Assembly: GCA_021234155.1 (NCBI GenBank) | Contig: JAJEKV010000006.1 | Span: 8,955,003 to 9,019,002 of the forward strand | Length of the DNA: 64,000 nt | Source: Isoetes taiwanensis | Lineage: Eukaryota; Streptophyta; Lycopodiopsida; Isoetales; Isoetaceae | Reading direction: 5' to 3' | Part shown: in pieces, positions 1 to 11,400 of the stretch | Numbering within the stretch: the first letter of the stretch is position 1 | How the letters are laid out: each line of letters starts with the position of its first letter | Made by a program: the position numbers and the translations under genes | Notes under the pieces: model-generated | The model's database searches: none | Told to the model about the DNA's origin: nothing | Seen by the model: the letters and a program-made list of their open reading frames with translations, nothing else

Positions 1-300
1 ATTGGTCTAACTCCCCATCTTTTTGGCACTCATGCGGGCCATCATTGGGGGGGGGACAACGACATCGTCGGTGCGGTATCTTCTGATATGGTTCACTCTC
101 ATGGCCGTTGCCGTTCTGCCTCGTCTCATGATCATTACATTTTACCTAGTATCGAGGAGCGCCGCACTGTCTCTCGTAATCTCGACATGTGATTGGAGGA
201 GGTAGGTTCCGCTTTGTGTCGGATGTTGTTTGTATGCAAAGGACCTAGAATGCCATGGCTCTCTTCTTATATAGAAGAGAACCATCATTTTAGGAAAAGG
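1..300. other. Left flank, no gene recognised
   Basis: No reading frame here resembles a known protein. A TATA-like TTATATAG lies at about 268-275, just outside the left inverted arm. It could be a core promoter, but no transcript is visible from it in this window. Confidence 0.3.
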
Positions 301-339
301 AACACCTATTTTGGCACCATGCCACTTTGGGACGCCAAC

Positions 340-880
340 TTTATTGGCTCCCGAAATCGGGTCAAACCGCCAAGCGGGTTCGCCCAGGCGAACCCCGAAG
401 ATTCGCTCAAGCGAACCCGGAGGATTCGCCCACACGAATTCGCAGGGGACGTGGCGGCCGAAGTGGCATTGCTGCCGGGTTGCTGGCCGGGCCCAAACCC
501 GGTTAAGCCGCGTCTGGTACCGGTCGGTCGCTGCCCGAAAAGGTAACAGGCGCCAGTTCGTTGGGATTCGCTGGCTAACCCCCAGGTCAAATCGGGCGGG
601 CTGGTCTTGTTGTCGGTGGCATCCACGCGAGGTCAAGCGTCAGAGCCGGTTCACCGGGGCGAACCCATATGTCAAATCGGTGGGCGGCGCCAGCGTCGGT
701 GGCGGCGATCGCCGCAGTTCGTGGGTCGGGATGCGGGTTAAACTTAAGCGAACCCATATGTGCATGTCAGGCTGGCAGGGGGGCCACCCTGCCCCCACAA
801 TTTTTAAATGCCCAAGTTTTTTTTGAACCCCGAATTTTTTGAAATACAAGGGGGTGGGGGTTGTTCACCCTACCCCCACA
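340..880 (+). repeat. Left inverted arm with palindromic motif array
   Basis: Copies of a near-palindrome with TTCGC and GCGAA arms lie at 376-395 (9-bp perfect arms, 2-bp centre), 402-415, 423-441, 648-666 and 738-755. A related perfect-arm copy at 970-987 lies just inside. The inner end carries GCCACCCTGCCCCCACAA, a T-rich stretch, GAACCCCGAAT and a G-rich GGGGGTGGGGG. All of these recur in reverse complement in the right arm. Confidence 0.7.
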
Positions 881-1149
881 ATTTCAACCATAGGCGCTTA
901 TGGAGCCCACATTTTGCTATCATGCATGCCCAATGAATAAGATTGAAACAAGGGATCGATTGAAAGAATGATTCGCCTGGGCGAATCCTTATACGAGCCT
1001 AAGGGCTATTTATGCGCACCAAGACGTTGTATGCTCATATCGTTTGGGAGGGCGCAGGTGCTTCGATCGAGTGCTGGTGCTATAGCATGCGCTGGTGCTA
1101 AAAGAGGTGCACTCCATATCTCTCTCATATCCTTTTGCATTCTCAATAT

Positions 1150-1400
1150 TGAGCATAGGCCTTTTTTTTTTTGCATTTATCATAGGCTATTTTTACAATA
1201 GACATTTAGAATAGGATATTTTTAGCACATGCTATTTTTTTTACCATGGGCTATTTTTTTGACCGTAGGCTACTTTTTTTGCCATAGGCATTTTTTACCA
1301 TGGGAAGTTTTTTTTACCATAGGCCAATACCACACGCTATTTCTAACCATAGGCTAATTTTTTTTTTACCATAGGCAATTTTTACGAGTGAGGCTATTTT
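1150..1400. repeat. Degenerate minisatellite, unit about 20 bp
   Basis: Imperfect tandem units of the form T-run plus ACCATAGGCTA (variants CATAGGC, CATGGGC, CGTAGGC) repeat about every 18-25 bp. The T-run varies from 4 to 10 bases. No coding function is apparent. Confidence 0.65.
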
Positions 1401-4400
1401 TGCCATAGGCGTGAAAGGTTCGTGTTGTGATAGACACTCGTTTGTCTTCCTAGTAGAGTGTCCGAGAATGGCGAGGTAGACAAAACGACTCGGTGAGTCG
1501 ATTTCGATATGAAAATGATAGTGATTATGGCCTTCATGACACGCAGGGATGACACAATGTCGATGGAGGAAACCGGGGGGATGATCTGGGACGATGGGTG
1601 GAACCCGCTGGCCTATCAACTTCACAAGTTACTCCCACCCAAGATCCCCAAGAACTTGTTCATGAATTGGCGGTCTCTACCCTGACCCAAGACAATGGCC
1701 CGTGGTGCACCTCGGGTTGGTGGTTCACGCATTCAACGAGTGTGTGTATGCGTTGATGAGGTTGTGCCTACGGCAACACTATGTTCCCCCATCCGTCCGA
1801 AATAAGTCTTTGTTGATCCCCGCCTACCCCGATCCTTGAAGAAGCGGGAGGGCACCCGTCGAGAACCATGTTAAATTTGATGCACCGATGGGTCGCATAT
1901 TGTCGGGGATCTTGCGGTTGGCGATGTCGGTGAATCGGCCGGTTGGTTGTACCGGCGTAACGGGCCTCACAAGTTAGTCCCTTACGGGAGTTAAGGCGAC
2001 TAGTTGCTAGGGGTCACACGAAAGTGGAAGCACCCATCGCTCCCCCCGCGCCACTCTTCAAAAGATTTCAAAGGATTGGGAAGTCGGCCTCTGGCGGCAT
2101 GGCGTCCCGCGAAGAATACGTCTTGGCGTGCATGGAAGTGCGCATCGAGGGTGGCCGCACCATGAAGGACAGTGACTTCAACTACTGTGAAGAGACCACC
2201 ATGGACAGCCTAGAGCAAAGGGTGATTGAGCTACAAACTACTCATCGTGTCCGTTTGGTCCATGGGCATCACCGCGTGCGGGCTGGAACGGGTGAGGTTG
2301 TGGATGACTATGCCTGCCACCGATGGAGACAACCACGAAGGAGGGGCACCCGGGGGGATAGGCAAATCAGACGGTCGCACCGTAGAGGATGCTTGTTTCG
2401 CTTGCGGACAGTGAAAGTAGATGGAAATGGTGCTTTGATCAGCGGCGGTACCGCGAATATACGTCGCGCCTGAGAACACACCCGCCATGACCCTTTCACA
2501 AATGCGGGGATTGGTCCATGCACATGCATCCCGAATCGCTGGCGGGCTTGCACAAGAGCTTAGAAGCATTGGAATGACCGCGTCTTTGCATGGGACATCG
2601 CGCAGAAACGCGGGGACCGATAAATATGATGATTTGTAAGCCCGGGGCTTGAGCGAAGTCATATACCCGATTCACCATGTCGCGGGAGGATGTGTAGCAA
2701 CCGGCATACCGGGAGAGAATACTTTCGTGAGCCCTAAAAATTTAGATCCCATGGAGCAATGACGTTGTCGTAGACTACATATTGTGATGCTTTCCATGTT
2801 TTTGTTCAATGATGTTGTCCATACGGTTATTTCAATAAGATCACAATCGAAAATATTTTGTCATCCAATCTCACCACATTACACCTCGTAGGCGGCAGTT
2901 TGGGTACGGACTGGGAAAGCCTCGAGAGGGATTGACGATTGGAAAGCTTCCGGAAGGTGATTTTTCACCAGCCACGGAATCCGCATCTTCTTAGAGCCCT
3001 TGGACCAGCCATGGATCCTAGTCATCAAGATGACGGGATGTTGGAGGCTGCTGTGAGATGGAGCGCCGGTAGCGGTTGGGCCATGGATTCAACCTTCTGT
3101 ACAAATCTGTGGAAGTTTCCGCTAGACGAATTATTGTACCGATTGATTGGGGGTGTGGGGTTCCCGGTCTTTTACATGCTCTGCGGCGTAGAGGCCGGCG
3201 AGGGGCACCAGGCGACATGCCACGAAGATAGCTTTGCGTCTTGTGTTTGAGCGGATGGGCACAATCGGGCCTAGGTCAATCACCATTGACATGGACATTT
3301 GTGAGAGGCGGGCTATCCGCGGAGGTCGTGTCGAAGACCCACATTGTTGGGCGGAGCGGTGGCGCGGTATGATGGCGTGCATTGATTGTATCGCTTGATG
3401 GAGAACGACACTCATGGTTACGACAAGCGGGTTGCGGGCAATGTTCTTGCATGTTGGTTCCATCGAAAACGTGCATGGCAAAAATACTTGCGCCACGCTT
3501 TGGCGGGGAGGTCTTTGAAGAGGGGCGTGGCTCTGCGGTTTGTCCGAAGTTGATGGCGGAACCGAACCCCCAAAGCGTACCACCGGCGGTTGGCACAATT
3601 TCAACTTCTCTCACGGAGAAAACCACATCATACAAGGGTGAGTGCACAATGGCGTTTAGCTCATACATGTAGACGCGAGGGGCAAACATCCCGACCCGAG
3701 GCGATGTAGGTACTTGAATCACAATTGGCTGAATGGGGCAACGTGGGATGGTAAATGGCAACGCGACACAAGCGGATGTTCAACCATGCGGATGTGGATC
3801 GACAAACTACGGGAAGCGCTTTGGAAAGTTACGAAGACCCAAACCTGCGATTGCAAGGTCAATATAAGGAGTACACGCTAGTGTCCCATCTCATAGGCTT
3901 TCGGGACGGGACCTTGCTGCTTTGGAGGCACAATCTTGACTTCGGTCGCGAAGAAAGATGGAGTCTTGGTAAGTCCGTTTGGGTCCTACTCTTTGCGTAT
4001 TTTTCATTATACGTCCTATCGATGACCCTCACCGATGTTTTTCTGTCGGCCAGTATGGGCGTTATAGCACACGCGTTCATATCCGAAGAGACATGCGGGT
4101 GCTCACTCGCTTATCTAGTCCTTACCGTTAACCCCCAACGCCATTAAGCCTCCGAAGATGCTACCACGTCCGCTATCTATGGCAAGTCGATCCACGAGAG
4201 GGTTTGAGATACACTCGGCACATGAGAATGCGATATTGTGATTGTCCATGCCCTATCTTTGTGTGCAAACATCTCATAGTGGGAGACTACTTCCTTAGCG
4301 GCCCGACCACCCAGCGTTGTTCGATGAGCTATTCCCGAACCGACAATTCATTCCGCCCTTGCCTCCAAAGGCCCCGCTCCAGACGGCGTCCATGTGCTAA

Positions 4401-4740
4401 TCCGTTGCTACAGCGATTGGGATCGTTGCTCATGGCGAACACCAATCTGTCGCGGCCACCATGCAAAATCGCGATGCTCTTGACCCGGCCGGAGGTGCGT
4501 GACATGATTTCCAAGGTTAGCGGCGGATCCGATTCTATAGAGCCGCTGAGACAGCCCGCTGTTTCCGTCTACCATGGCGGGTATGGCGGGCCAGCGGGAA
4601 CACCCCCCATAGAATGTACCCGCTGGTGCCCCCAATGCCCCCAATAATTTCGAAGAGCTGGCCCGCCATTTGTAAAAGACACCGCGGTGAGATCCGCGAC
4701 AATGGAGCACATACGGCGCATGAGGCAAGCACAAAAACAC
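1400..4740. other. GC-rich element interior with unidentified ORFs
   Basis: Several frames stay open for 100-160 codons on either strand: plus 2024-2473, plus 2939-3250, minus 3276-3761, plus 3755-4147 and minus 4408-4740. High GC lengthens chance ORFs, and none shows a DDE/DDD transposase, helicase, zinc finger or other domain I can name. The minus ORF at 3276-3761 has the most protein-like composition (mixed hydrophobic and charged residues with few low-complexity runs). I make no functional call. A decayed transposase could be hidden here. Confidence 0.3.
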
Positions 4741-4744
4741 TCAC

Positions 4745-5552
4745 TCACGGCGGCGCGGGTAGGTTGAGACGAACTCCAGAGACTCCTGGCCGTGTGGGAA
4801 GGTTGTCGAAGTACCACCACCCCACATGATCGTCGTCTCCAAGGCCCAGGCGGCGGCGCAGGTCCGCGTCTCGTATGAGGGTAACGAGCATCCAATGGCC
4901 TTTGCCGCGACAAGGATGTAATGATTTTAACAATGCTCTGTGCACCAATTGAAACTAAAGCAAAGAACTGTGTACTTACTTTGTGACGATGGGCCATAGG
5001 ATCAGACGAAGTGTACCCCAATCAGGATGCTCGGCAGGAAGAAAGTGGGAGACGCACTCCTCGGGGACACGCGTTGTGTGTCTCGATTTGGGCGTAGTCG
5101 TGGTGAGACACGAGGGTCCACCATTAACAACTTCGCGACCTTTCGCCCGGGTAGCATGTGGCGCCAAGGCACTACGTACATGGAACTCCGGTGGTTAGAT
5201 GTCGACATCAATAGATACAAACTAAAGCGGACACGTACCTCATCGGCACTTTCGTTATATGTCCCTCCTCCCCTTTGTCCATCGGTGTGCAAGCCTCGAT
5301 GAGGTCAACAGTGAGTTGCACGCCGCATGCTGGGCCGGCGCCCTCCTGCAGCACCCAGGTGGCGACGCTATCCGACGCCCTCCTCGCGACCCCGGCGAGA
5401 TGCTCGGTAATCTGGCGGCGTGAAGTGGGTGAACACCTAACCTCCTCCTTAAGAGGGACGGAAGGCTGCACCTGGCGGGATCTGCCAAGTGCTCCTCCTG
5501 AACTGTGCCGACCCCGCCGTGCGGTTGGGACCAACCTCGAATGGGTACACAC
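4745..5552 (-). CDS. Possible spliced gene of unknown function inside the long-arm element
   Basis: Three minus-strand segments (5552-5239, 5171-4980, 4937-4749) join in frame across two GT-AG intervals (donors GTACGT and GTAAGT). The frame is kept at both joins by codons split as AG|T and AA|A. A third donor, GTGAGT, follows at 4748. The last segment contains HWMLV followed some 25 residues later by WWYFDNLP. This faintly recalls the His-Trp and Asp regions of C48 (Ulp1-like) cysteine peptidases, which some Mutator-like elements carry, but no catalytic Cys region was found downstream. The second interval is only 42 bp, unusually short for a plant intron. The true start is unknown. Treat this as a hypothesis. 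Confidence 0.28.
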
Positions 5553-5720
5553 ACGGGTAGCTCAGGATGGTGTGCACTGTCAAACTCTCCAAGGTGGTAC
5601 ATGAAGAAAAGCCGCGGGCTCGGTCTCTCATCCATGCCTCGGTTCCCTCAACATTGCGGTCGGGCGGAAATGGCGGGTCAAAGTGTGTGCCATGCACGGT
5701 GCACGCCATTGCGGTCCTCA

Positions 5721-6465
5721 CTATGTCCTCGAGACTGGCGGCCTGGGCGGATCAGCCTTGTCACCCTGCGCCAAGCACCCTATGGAAGGAGGGGGTGGCC
5801 ATATCTGAATCGGCCGGCCCGCACGTGTCCCATGAGAGGGGCCTGCGTCTGACCTAGCCCCTACCTCTGACTGGAACTCGTCCATGTCGGCATGCAATTC
5901 ACTATCGTGGAGGGCGAATGAGGGATCAGTAGGAGTGTGGACGCTGCGGGCTACCGAAACACTTTGTCCTCTTCGTAACCTGGCTGAGACTCCCTTATCA
6001 CGAGGAGCTTCGGCTAGCGGCTCCCTTTCGTGGGCAAATGACCACCCATCCTGCAGGCAATGGCCGATCATTGACAAGGGCATGTGCGGTCCTATCCTCC
6101 TCCCGGACGCCACCTGTGGCACCAGCTCTGGCTCTAATGCAACCTTCATAAAAGGGCTGCATCCTCTCGTGCTCCCGCCTGTGCTGTGAGCTGGCCTCGT
6201 GGAACATGGCATCCGGGCCCTCAGGAAAGGCATCCAAGGCGGCCTCTGGGGTTAGGCCATGTTGTAGGCGCATTGTTGTTGCGCCTTGCCGCCTCGCTTC
6301 CCTGTGTCTTGCAGCAGCCTCCAACATACGCGCGGCTTTGGCAGGATCTTCTCGGCGTTTAGCTGCCCTCTCCCGCTCGGACACCACCCTACCTGCATCT
6401 CGCGGTGTCGCGGACCGTGGCGGAATGTCTGTGATGGGCCACCAAAGATCTGGTGGTGGCCCCAT
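5721..6465 (-). CDS. Possible ORFs, unknown, basic alanine-rich
   Basis: Two overlapping minus frames are open here. The 5998-6465 frame has an Arg/Ala/Glu-rich stretch (motifs such as RAAKRRED and ARHREARRQG) that could form a charged helix. The 5721-6233 frame contains an acidic MDEFQSE segment. Charged Arg/Glu stretches occur near the N-terminus of some plant Helitron proteins, but no Rep or helicase motif is visible here. In GC-rich DNA such frames can also be chance. No function is assigned. Confidence 0.22.
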
Positions 6466-7010
6466 GTTCTCAAATCCGCAGCGTCAAACCCGGAAATCCG
6501 GGTCACGGCGTATCCCGGCCGACATAGTGATTGCACCCCGTGCTGTGCAAATCCACCGCCGCTACAACCGTTGGGGCGGCGCTCTCAACCGGCGTGACCA
6601 CTGGGGACGAGGCACCAAATGCCATGGTATTCCCCCCACAAAACAAATACGGTTAACAAGCACACAAAACAAACTGGCGGGTTCGGACAATGTCGGTTTG
6701 GGGTACCATTCTAGAATGCTACCGATCGTCGTCCGAAGATCGGCGCTCACTCAGGGCCAAATGGCGGGGGGCGCTCCTCCATGCCAACCGGTGGAACGCA
6801 TCCCGAATAAGACATGGTTCTCGGCGGTCTCGAATAGATATCGAGAGGTACAATGAACATGAACACAAGCCTCAGTACAAACCTATTGATGCATTGGGGT
6901 CTTCACAAAACACAAATAGAACAAATAGCATTTAAATCCAAATCCAAATTAATATGCTTTATTACTTCCATGCTAGTTGTCATGTCAACCTTAATGTGTG
7001 GTTTGCAACT

Positions 7011-7076
7011 AACCCTAACCCTAACCCCAACCCCAACCCCAACCCCAACCCCAACCCTAACCCCAACCCTAACCCT
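7011..7076 (+). repeat. Telomere-like CCCTAA / CCCCAA tract
   Basis: About eleven hexamers in a row are either CCCTAA or CCCCAA, with mixed order. The common plant telomere unit is the heptamer CCCTAAA; this tract has a six-base period. It lies inside an open frame and would encode a Leu-Thr / Pro-Thr dipeptide run. It is more likely a simple-sequence expansion than a former chromosome end. Confidence 0.75.
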
Positions 7077-7152
7077 ACATCCACTTTATAAGTCGATCCC
7101 TCAATCCTCCTCCTCCTCCTCCTCCTCCAATCTTCTTGCCCATCTTGTTATA

Positions 7153-7494
7153 ATGGTCCGGCAGTTAAAGACCACCTGGGCGCGATATGTCCCTTCTAGC
7201 AGTAATCCTCCTCCTCCTCTTCCTCCAAGGGACGTCTCCAGCGACCCCCCTCCTCTTCCTCTTTCTCCAAGGGGCAGCAATGCCCCTGCTTCTCCCGCTC
7301 CTTTCACCATCGTCGCAAGGATGAGTGAAAGGGAGCTTCTGATTGCTTTAACGTCTGGCGTTCCCTGCAGCGAGCAACTGGTAGAATGGCTCAACGAGCC
7401 AAATAAAGATGAAACGATGCTGAGCGTGCAGATAATGATGCAAGTGGTTGCATCAAATTGTCACGTCCTCAGCATGGACAAAAACAATGTATAA
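7153..7494 (+). CDS. Short ORF, proline/serine-rich, unknown
   Basis: A frame of 113 residues opens at ATG 7153. A TTTATAAG box at about 7084-7091 lies some 65 bp upstream and could be its TATA element. The N-terminal half is low-complexity (runs of Pro and Ser around residues 16-50). The C-terminal half is ordinary sequence, starting near MSERELLIALTSGV and ending DKNNV. The frame also extends upstream in phase to an ATG at 6853, but that extension consists of a hydrophobic stretch and the telomere-like dipeptide run, so I prefer the later start. It sits just inside the right arm of the transposon-like element. No family recognised. Confidence 0.3.
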   Translation: MVRQLKTTWARYVPSSSNPPPPLPPRDVSSDPPPLPLSPRGSNAPASPAPFTIVARMSERELLIALTSGVPCSEQLVEWLNEPNKDETMLSVQIMMQVVASNCHVLSMDKNNV

Positions 7495-7499
7495 TTTTG

Positions 7500-7700
7500 T
7501 TTTATGAATGGGAAACAAGTAGTAGAATCAATTTCGGTAGTAGTAGAATCAGTAAATCAAGTAGTAGAATCAGTATCTTTCTAATTGTATCAATATCAAT
7601 ATCAATATCAATATCAATATGTTTCTAATGAATATCAATAGTATCAATATCCTTCTAATAGTATCAATATCAATATCTTTCTAATCAATAATAAGGCGCA
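7500..7700. repeat. TATCAA-type microsatellite with GTAGTAGAATCA units
   Basis: Three loose GTAGTAGAATCA units at about 7510-7570 are followed by repeated TATCAA and ATATCA hexamers to about 7690. It is AT-rich and non-coding. Confidence 0.7.
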
Positions 7701-7787
7701 CCAAATCACTTGAGCCAGGGACCTGGACGAAGTTGAGCGGATGAGCAAACCTGAACGAAGTTGAGCCAAAACTATTGGCTCAACTCC

Positions 7788-8400
7788 GGGTTCGCTTGGG
7801 CGAACCAAAATTTCTATCCTCGGGTGGCCTTGGAACCCCCACCCCCTCCCACTTCAAAAAATTCGGGTGGCCTTGGAATTCGGGGTTCGCGTGTTTCAAA
7901 TTATTCGGGGTTCGCGTGTTTCAAAATTTGTGGGGGCAGGGCGGCCCCCCCGCCCTCGTGACATACAATTGGGTTCGCTTAAGCGAACCCTGCCTGACCC
8001 CTGCAGCCACCCTGACGCCTGCCACCCTGACGACTGACCCCGCCGATTTGACCTGAGGTTCGCCCAGGCGAATCCGCCTGTACCTGGGCACCCCGTACTA
8101 ATTCCGACCCGTCTTCCGACGCCTGTACCGCCCGGATTTGACCGGGGGTTCGCTCAGGCGAACCCGGTGCAGTTCTGGCCACCCGAATCCTGCCGATCCG
8201 ACCCGCCTCCAGCCTAACCCTGGTTCGGGTTCGCTTGGGCGAACCCGGTGGGTAGCGCCACCTCACCGCCACGTCAACTTCTTGGGTTCGCCTGGGCGAA
8301 TCCCTGGGTTCGCTTAAACGAATTTCCTGGGTTCGCCCAAGCGAACCCGGCTGGCTCCCGAACTCAATTTCGGGAGCCGATCGAAGCACCGCACTTTGGG
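7788..8400 (-). repeat. Right inverted arm with palindromic motif array
   Basis: Eight copies of the TTCGC...GCGAA palindrome were found: 7788-7806, 7971-7990 (a perfect 20-bp palindrome with TTAA centre), 8057-8075, 8146-8165, 8227-8246, 8284-8304, 8306-8325 and 8329-8348. In reverse complement the arm is collinear with 340-880. It differs from the left arm by indels and by an extra duplicated GGGGTTCGCGTGTTTCAAA block at about 7880-7925. Confidence 0.72.
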
Positions 8401-8459
8401 AGCCACTCCATCCATGGCATGAGCTGTTGCCCCTTTTTGGGCAACATGGACCATCAGGA

Positions 8460-11400
8460 TACCTAGGGTTTCAAGATTGGAAGATACTTGTCAAAGTTTG
8501 GAAGACTTGTGGTTTCTTTTGAGGTTTCATCTTAAGTTACTTTCTCATCACTCATATGGTAAGAGTTAGTGCTATTTTGATCCTGCTAGAGTTTGGAAGA
8601 AATTGGTTCAAGTTTGGAAGACCCTTGGGATCTTGGTTGTATAGCCTAATTCTTTCCTTTGAGGAAGTTTTCTAGTTACATTCTTATTTCTTGAAGACCA
8701 GGCAAAGAATATTGCAAGCTATACAAGGAGTCATTACCATGTTGCTCATATTCACTCATATGAAACTAAATGGAGTTGCACCCATGATTTGGAAGTCACA
8801 CATATGAAGATGCACTTAGAAGTGGAATTGCTCTTATTTTGGCCTTGAAGATTGGAAGACCTTTTTAGAAGTTTGGAAGACCCTAGGGCCTTGAGCAAAG
8901 TTATGTTCATCATAAGGTATGATTTGAGCTTTTGAGATATGATCATGTGCCACAGGGGTTCCAGCCTTCATCCATTTCATCCATCCTACATCCACCTTCC
9001 TTTCATTTTTTATATACCTCATTTTCACCCCCAATGCACCTTCTTTCATTACCTCACTACCTATATTTTATTGGCCTCACCTCCACTTGTGAATTGCTCT
9101 CAAGAGATCATGAAAAACCTCAAGAGCAAAGAAGCTTGAATTTTACCTTCATTCTATCACCCTAAATCCTACCATAGCCTTTTTTTTTCCTATTTTTCCA
9201 CCCTTTTCCTATGATCTTTTCACCATTTCCAAGGTTGAAAATTCATTGACCATGGTCAAAATGGCCAAAATTTCAAGTATCTCAATTTGACCTGAAAACA
9301 CTCTAGATTTGAAGCTTGGCAAAAATAGCTAGGTTGGCCTTTTCAAAATTCAAAAAGACATGGGAAACCCCTCAAATATCATTTCTTGGGATGCGTGCCA
9401 AAAAATAAAAACCTATTCTAGCCTATCTACCCTATCTAATTTTGCATAGTTCCGTCACCCCCATTTTTCCACGTGGCGGCCCGGGGGGGGCGGATTACTG
9501 GGGTGTGTCCCCCTCTGCGTGGCACATAAATTTAATAGCTGCTCTGCATTATTCCTTATATACCTTAGCCGCCCGGACTTCGTTTGTGCACGTGGGATAT
9601 ATCGCCCTTGAGAATTTTTGATAAACCCTAAGAAATAGAGGAACACTTTATAAATCCGCCAATTCGGTGCCTAAACCTGATTGAATCCAGCCAATTTCCG
9701 CCAAAATTAGTTCCTAAACCTTTTCCAAACCCCCGAACCCTTTGTGGCACTTGATTGATAGAAACTTGCTTTCGAGATTAGGCGGGAAATCATTGAACCG
9801 AGCTGGTTTTGGGAAGGACGGTTTTTAATCAGGGAATCTGAGATCATTTTTACCCCCTGGAGATATACCTCGTGATGCGGGCGATTTCTATATTCACGAT
9901 ATTCTCTTGATCCTGTTCTACCTCAAATTACGCTAATCCTCGCTTTCGAGATTGAAGATTGGATCAGATTTTGATTGAAGACCGACTACTGTTGTGACTT
10001 ATTTGACATCAAAACTCCCTCTTTGCTACTCAAATTATCTTATTATTTTCTCTTTTACGATAATTTTTGGGTTTTCAGAAGTTGACAATGCCTTGGGATC
10101 TGTTCTCAAGCATTATCCTGGGTATTACTTGCTGAGAATTCTAAACTCCTGTGATATCTTATGATTTGAATGCATATTCATTGCCTGGACAAATAGTGTT
10201 TCCATCTTCTTTTGTTTCAAGTTGTTCTCTTTTGTCTAAACTAATAGAAACCAGATATTTAAAGTAGAATCCAAATTAATAGTCGTGTCCCATTCTTTAA
10301 AAGGTTTGAGTATTGCTTATATGTAAAGAAAACAAAGAAAAATAGTTTTTTCCATAACTCTGTCATAAAGCTGTGACGTAAAATCGAGACTTTGGCCCAT
10401 CTCGGTAAAATATCATAGTGTTTGCTTGTCAAGAAAACCTTATGCACATGATCTAGAGTTTATTTTGAAGTGTTTTATACAAATTCCAACTCAAGATTTA
10501 TCACCAAACTATATTTGCAAATTTTGGCTCTCTGTTTTGGCATTGACCAATTTTTGACTGAACTTTGACATTGATTTTCTTGGTCTTCCCCTATCCAAAT
10601 CGAGACAGACTTTCACCAGTAGTTCCCTCTACTTGTCTATAACTCATACCAAAAACCAAAACTCAAAAATCTTAAAGGGTGTGACTGCAAGATTGATTTT
10701 TGCTCGACAGCTTTTTTCTCGCCGGGGGATTGTAGTGATTTTGACAAAACCAGCATTTGAAATTGAGTTCTTTTGCTTTATATGATTAAGGATTGATCAC
10801 CCTAAGTGATCTGGAGGTCCTGACCAGTTTGTTTACACTTCCTTTGAGGTTAGGCTAAAATTCCAGGTTTTAGGCTAACATGAGCCTTCTATGACGCAAG
10901 CATTCTTTGGCTCTGTCTGCTACATATACCCTGTTGCTTGCTTGCAATCCTCATTGGCGTTTCCTCTTAGCTGAATTTTGTTCTTGTACCAGAGTTTTCT
11001 CATCTGACTTCAGGTCGCCTTGACATATGTTTGTCTCTTTTTGTTTCATCTAGTGAGAAATGGATCGACACTTCTCTTCAATACCTTTATGGCTGGTGGC
11101 CTCTGCAATTTCCCAGCGTAGCACTGGTCACTTTTGGAGGGCACCAAGAGGAAGACCCCCCAGTCGAGCCTAGGCTATTTATCTATTTGGCTCTCTCTCT
11201 CTCAACGTAGATCTGTGGCTTTCGAGTATTCTCATAGCTCATTTGTGTCATTATCTCTTGAGACGTTTCTTTGTCCTGCTCATGTGTTTGCCTTTCTAGT
11301 TCAGTGAGAGTTCTGATGCTTGGCATGCAAGGGCTTCTAACCCCTTTTTCTTACTTTAACTATCTAGATGGTCTGTTTCATTGCAGCTTCTGAGCAAACC

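Larger units (their letters stand above)
301..8450. mobile_element. Large DNA-transposon-like element with long inverted arms, family unknown
   Basis: Two GC-rich arms at about 340-880 and 7790-8400 match each other collinearly as inverted repeats. Shared landmarks in order are: GGCTCCCGAAAT, three closely spaced TTCGC...GCGAA palindromes, a GACGTGGCGG block, a CAGGTCAAATC block, CTTAAGCGAACCCA, and CCGCCCTGCCCCCACAA followed by GAACCCCGAAT. Long inverted termini of hundreds of bases are known in Mutator-like and foldback elements, while dense subterminal motifs are known in CACTA elements. The interior of about 6.9 kb has no ORF that I can match to a transposase. Outer ends and target-site duplications could not be fixed, so the boundaries are approximate. 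It may be a decayed autonomous element or a non-autonomous derivative. Confidence 0.55.

Noticed and set aside
2024-4147. Several 100-160-codon ORFs as separate genes
   Set aside because: GC-rich DNA gives long chance frames on both strands, none has a recognisable domain, and they overlap each other.
5721-6465. Helitron protein N-terminus
   Set aside because: Only a generic Arg/Ala/Glu-rich helix; no HUH Rep or PIF1-like helicase motif on either strand, and inverted arms argue against a Helitron.
7011-7076. Former chromosome end or telomere fusion
   Set aside because: The tract is short, mixes two hexamers and lies inside a transposon-like element; simple-sequence expansion is enough.
376-8348. 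Regularly spaced palindromes that might suggest a CRISPR array
   Set aside because: Spacing is irregular, the copies vary, the two groups are in mirror-image arms, and there are no cas genes. This is eukaryotic DNA.
301-8450. CACTA transposon
   Set aside because: Subterminal motif arrays fit, but no CACTA terminal sequence is found at either end and no TNPD-type transposase is readable.
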